A program made the position numbers and the translations under genes. The notes below the pieces were generated by a model, which was not told the origin of the DNA, searched no databases, and saw only the letters and a list, made by a program, of their open reading frames with translations. A stretch of DNA of 64,000 nucleotides from Iris pallida (lineage: Eukaryota; Streptophyta; Magnoliopsida; Asparagales; Iridaceae): the NCBI GenBank assembly GCA_029216955.1, contig JANAVB010031417.1:23317917-23381916 (forward strand), read 5' to 3'. Shown here piece by piece: positions 62,157 to 64,000 of the stretch (position 1 is its first letter; the number at the start of each line of letters is the position of its first letter).

Positions 62157-64000
62157 TGTAATGTCCCAAATTCGTGATACGTATTTAGTGTACGTATACG
62201 TGTTTTGGACCCATATTTTATTTAGTCATGATTAGTTATCTTGGTTTATTTTGCATTTGGCTTGGTTTTATTGGCATTGATAGTTCAATTGGTTTTAGTG
62301 GTTCATTGGTTTATTTTTGGATTAGTGAGGCTTGGTTTATTTCATGATTCATTTGGTTTAATTACTAGAGAAAGGGTTTATTGGCCTTGACTTGGTTCAC
62401 CTTGGTTTATCTTGGCTTGGTTTATTTTGGGTTGACATGGAGAACCACCACCCTACCGTAAATATCAATTTCCCCTCTCTCTCTCCTCATTTATTTTCTT
62501 CATCTTCTTCCTCATTACTCTTTCCTCTCCACCATTAACACCCCACCAACCTAGGCAAGTTGCATCTTGCTATCACTTGAGGGCTACATTTTATTTGTCT
62601 AATAGCTTTATTAGCTCATTTTGAGCAACATTAGAACTTGGGTTTTCTCCATTTGGAGCTTGGAATTTTGTAGATCTAGGATTGAAGTATTTTTGAATTT
62701 TGGTGGTTTTGATCTATAAAACTTGTTCATTTTCATGTTTTGATTGTTCCATGCGGAAGAGAATTTAATTTTACACAACTTAGACCTTTGCAAAGTGGAT
62801 TTTCGTTGAGATTTGACCTAGTTATGGTCTTTTGAAATTTTGAGTTCCATGGCCATTGCTCTCAGCTTTGGGGAAGAAGACCCCCTGTCCCGAGCGCAAT
62901 CCAGCTAGCCCAGCGCTCTTTAGCGCTGGCGCCACTCACCCAGTCTAGCCCAGCGCTCTTTAGCGCTGGCGCTGCCTAGCCCAGCGCCTCTTGGTGCTGG
63001 CGCAGTCCGCCCTGGCGCAATCCAGTGCTGGCGCAATCCAGTGCTGGCGCAACCCAGCCTGGCGCAGTCCAGCTTGCCCCCTCCCAGCGCAATCCAGCCA
63101 GGCACAGTCTGACCCATGCGCAGTCTGACTCAGGCGCAACCTGACTCAGGCGCAACCTGAGGCATGCGCAACCTAGTCTTGCGCAGTCTAGTGCCTGGCG
63201 CAACATGACTTGGCCTGACTCTTCCCAGCGCAGCTCACCCTGGCGCAACCTGACCCTGGCTGCCCAGCGCAGTCTGGTCTTGGCACCTATTTGTATTATA
63301 TTTTATTTCATCTTCTTTTAGTGCATGGTATTTCCTGTTTATATCCTTACGCCTTTTTGACACGACATTGATATGAGCATAATGTGAGCATAGCATGATT
63401 GATGTATTGAATTCTGTGAGCAACTTGATAGTGACCCGTGGTGGTGCACTCCAGATAAGTGAATGGCAGAGTTTATTGAGCGCCGTTGCGACGGCTCTAT
63501 TGACATGATAATGTAATATTAACCTGGACACCGTGGGTGACTTGTGAATGTATTGATAAATGAACCAGTGTGACTTGCATCATGTCTAGGGCATGGATCC
63601 CTGAGTACCACGGTCAGGGGTACATATTGAAATAAACTAAGGTTAATAACTAGAATAATTCACTAGTCATGAAGAGATGTTCCCCAGTTACAGGCGATCC
63701 CGTTATCCCGGCCGCAAATGTTTGGACTTGTAGCCTACCGACGAGTATGGCACATTTCCAGCCCACTGTTATGTGGGGCACTCTCCATTGTCACTTTAAA
63801 TGATTGAATGATTGTCGCCCTAGTGTATTGTCCTCTCTCTGATTGTCACTTTAATGATCGAACTCTCTAAATTGTCACTATAAAGTTCGCCTGGATAACC
63901 TGGATAGCTGCAGGGCCTGTGACTACTTGGAGCATCTCATTGCATCTTGCTAGTAACTAGGATTGTGATAACCCTAGTTAGTTAATGTAGAAAGCCGTAG
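62157..64000 (+). repeat. Element E: start of an LTR related to C and D, continues beyond window
   Basis: Begins TGTAATGTCCCAAATTCGTGAT; the start resembles the TGT(A/C)A..CCC starts of LTRs B, C and D. It contains the shared GCAAG...CTTGC stem-loop at 62555-62570 and a GC-rich repeat tract. No polyprotein is visible up to base 64000, so this is still LTR. The end is outside the window. Confidence 0.6.
62888..63275. repeat. GGCGCAATCCAG / CAGCGCTCTTTAGCGCTGG repeats in LTR E
   Basis: Two copies of a 43-bp unit (TAGCCCAGCGCTCTTTAGCG..., 62906 and 62946) followed by about twenty degenerate TGGCGCAATCCAG/GGCGCAACCTGA 12-mers. Markedly GC-rich within an AT-rich LTR. The minus-strand frames across it are artefacts. 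Confidence 0.8.

Noticed and set aside
62920..63248. Minus-strand frames of 65-90 codons in the GC-rich tract
   Set aside because: They reflect the GGCGCAATCCAG repeat; no domain, and they lie inside an LTR.

Overview
The window is plant nuclear DNA, most likely from an angiosperm. It holds one intact spliced housekeeping gene beside a large stack of nested transposable elements. The evidence is GT-AG introns, plant-type Ty3/gypsy polyproteins, CACTA elements with 3-bp target duplications, plant-only domains (plant mobile domain, DUF674, B3) and a plastid-type adenylosuccinate synthetase. The species cannot be fixed from the sequence.

Layout. (1) 1-11257 is the 3' part of an old, decayed Tat-lineage Ty3/gypsy element (element A): a gag/linker remnant, RT, RNase H, a second RNase H and integrase on the + strand, a long antisense gene with its own TATA box (about 5385-10150, minus), and a 3' LTR. 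(2) 11598-53036 (minus) is a plant-mobile-domain (PMD) gene. It is now a pseudogene, torn open by two independent LTR-retrotransposon insertions only 105 bp apart in the same exon. With both insertions and one copy of each target duplication set aside, its ancestral span would be only about 2.7 kb. (3) Element B (12754-40218, +; TSD CCTAG) has LTRs of about 3.6-4.1 kb, a remnant gag and no pol. Its 5' LTR is interrupted by CACTA element 1 (14539-21342; TSD AAT). Its internal region is interrupted by element C (24762-35705, minus; TSD CTTCC), a Tekay/Del-like chromovirus with nearly full gag-pol but several disabling lesions. (4) Element D (40329-51604, minus; TSD CTGCG) has 3.6-kb LTRs around only 0.9 kb of internal DNA. 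Its 5' LTR carries CACTA element 2 (45869-49065; TSD AAT). (5) 53492-60771 (+) is a complete four-exon adenylosuccinate synthetase gene (491 codons) with a 5.6-kb first intron containing MITE-like elements and a GC-AG third intron. (6) From 62157 to the window end is the start of another LTR (E).

How the parts relate. B, C, D and E look like one extended clan: LTR ends are similar, B, C and D share a leader motif just inside the 5' LTR, and C, D and E share a small stem-loop in the LTR. C is the only one with pol, so B and D look like passengers mobilised in trans. The two CACTA elements belong to sister families. They share related termini and one conserved internal block in opposite orientation, neither shows a transposase, and both carry long inverted repeats.

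The most interesting signal is in CACTA 1. Three long inverted repeats sit side by side (16103-19114). One carries a B3-like fragment and one a DUF674-like fragment, each copied head-to-head, so transcripts would fold into long hairpins capable of seeding small RNAs against host genes. A dense array of W-box motifs (TTGAC[CT]) in the LTRs of B, with a homologous tract inside CACTA 2, is a second unusual signal.
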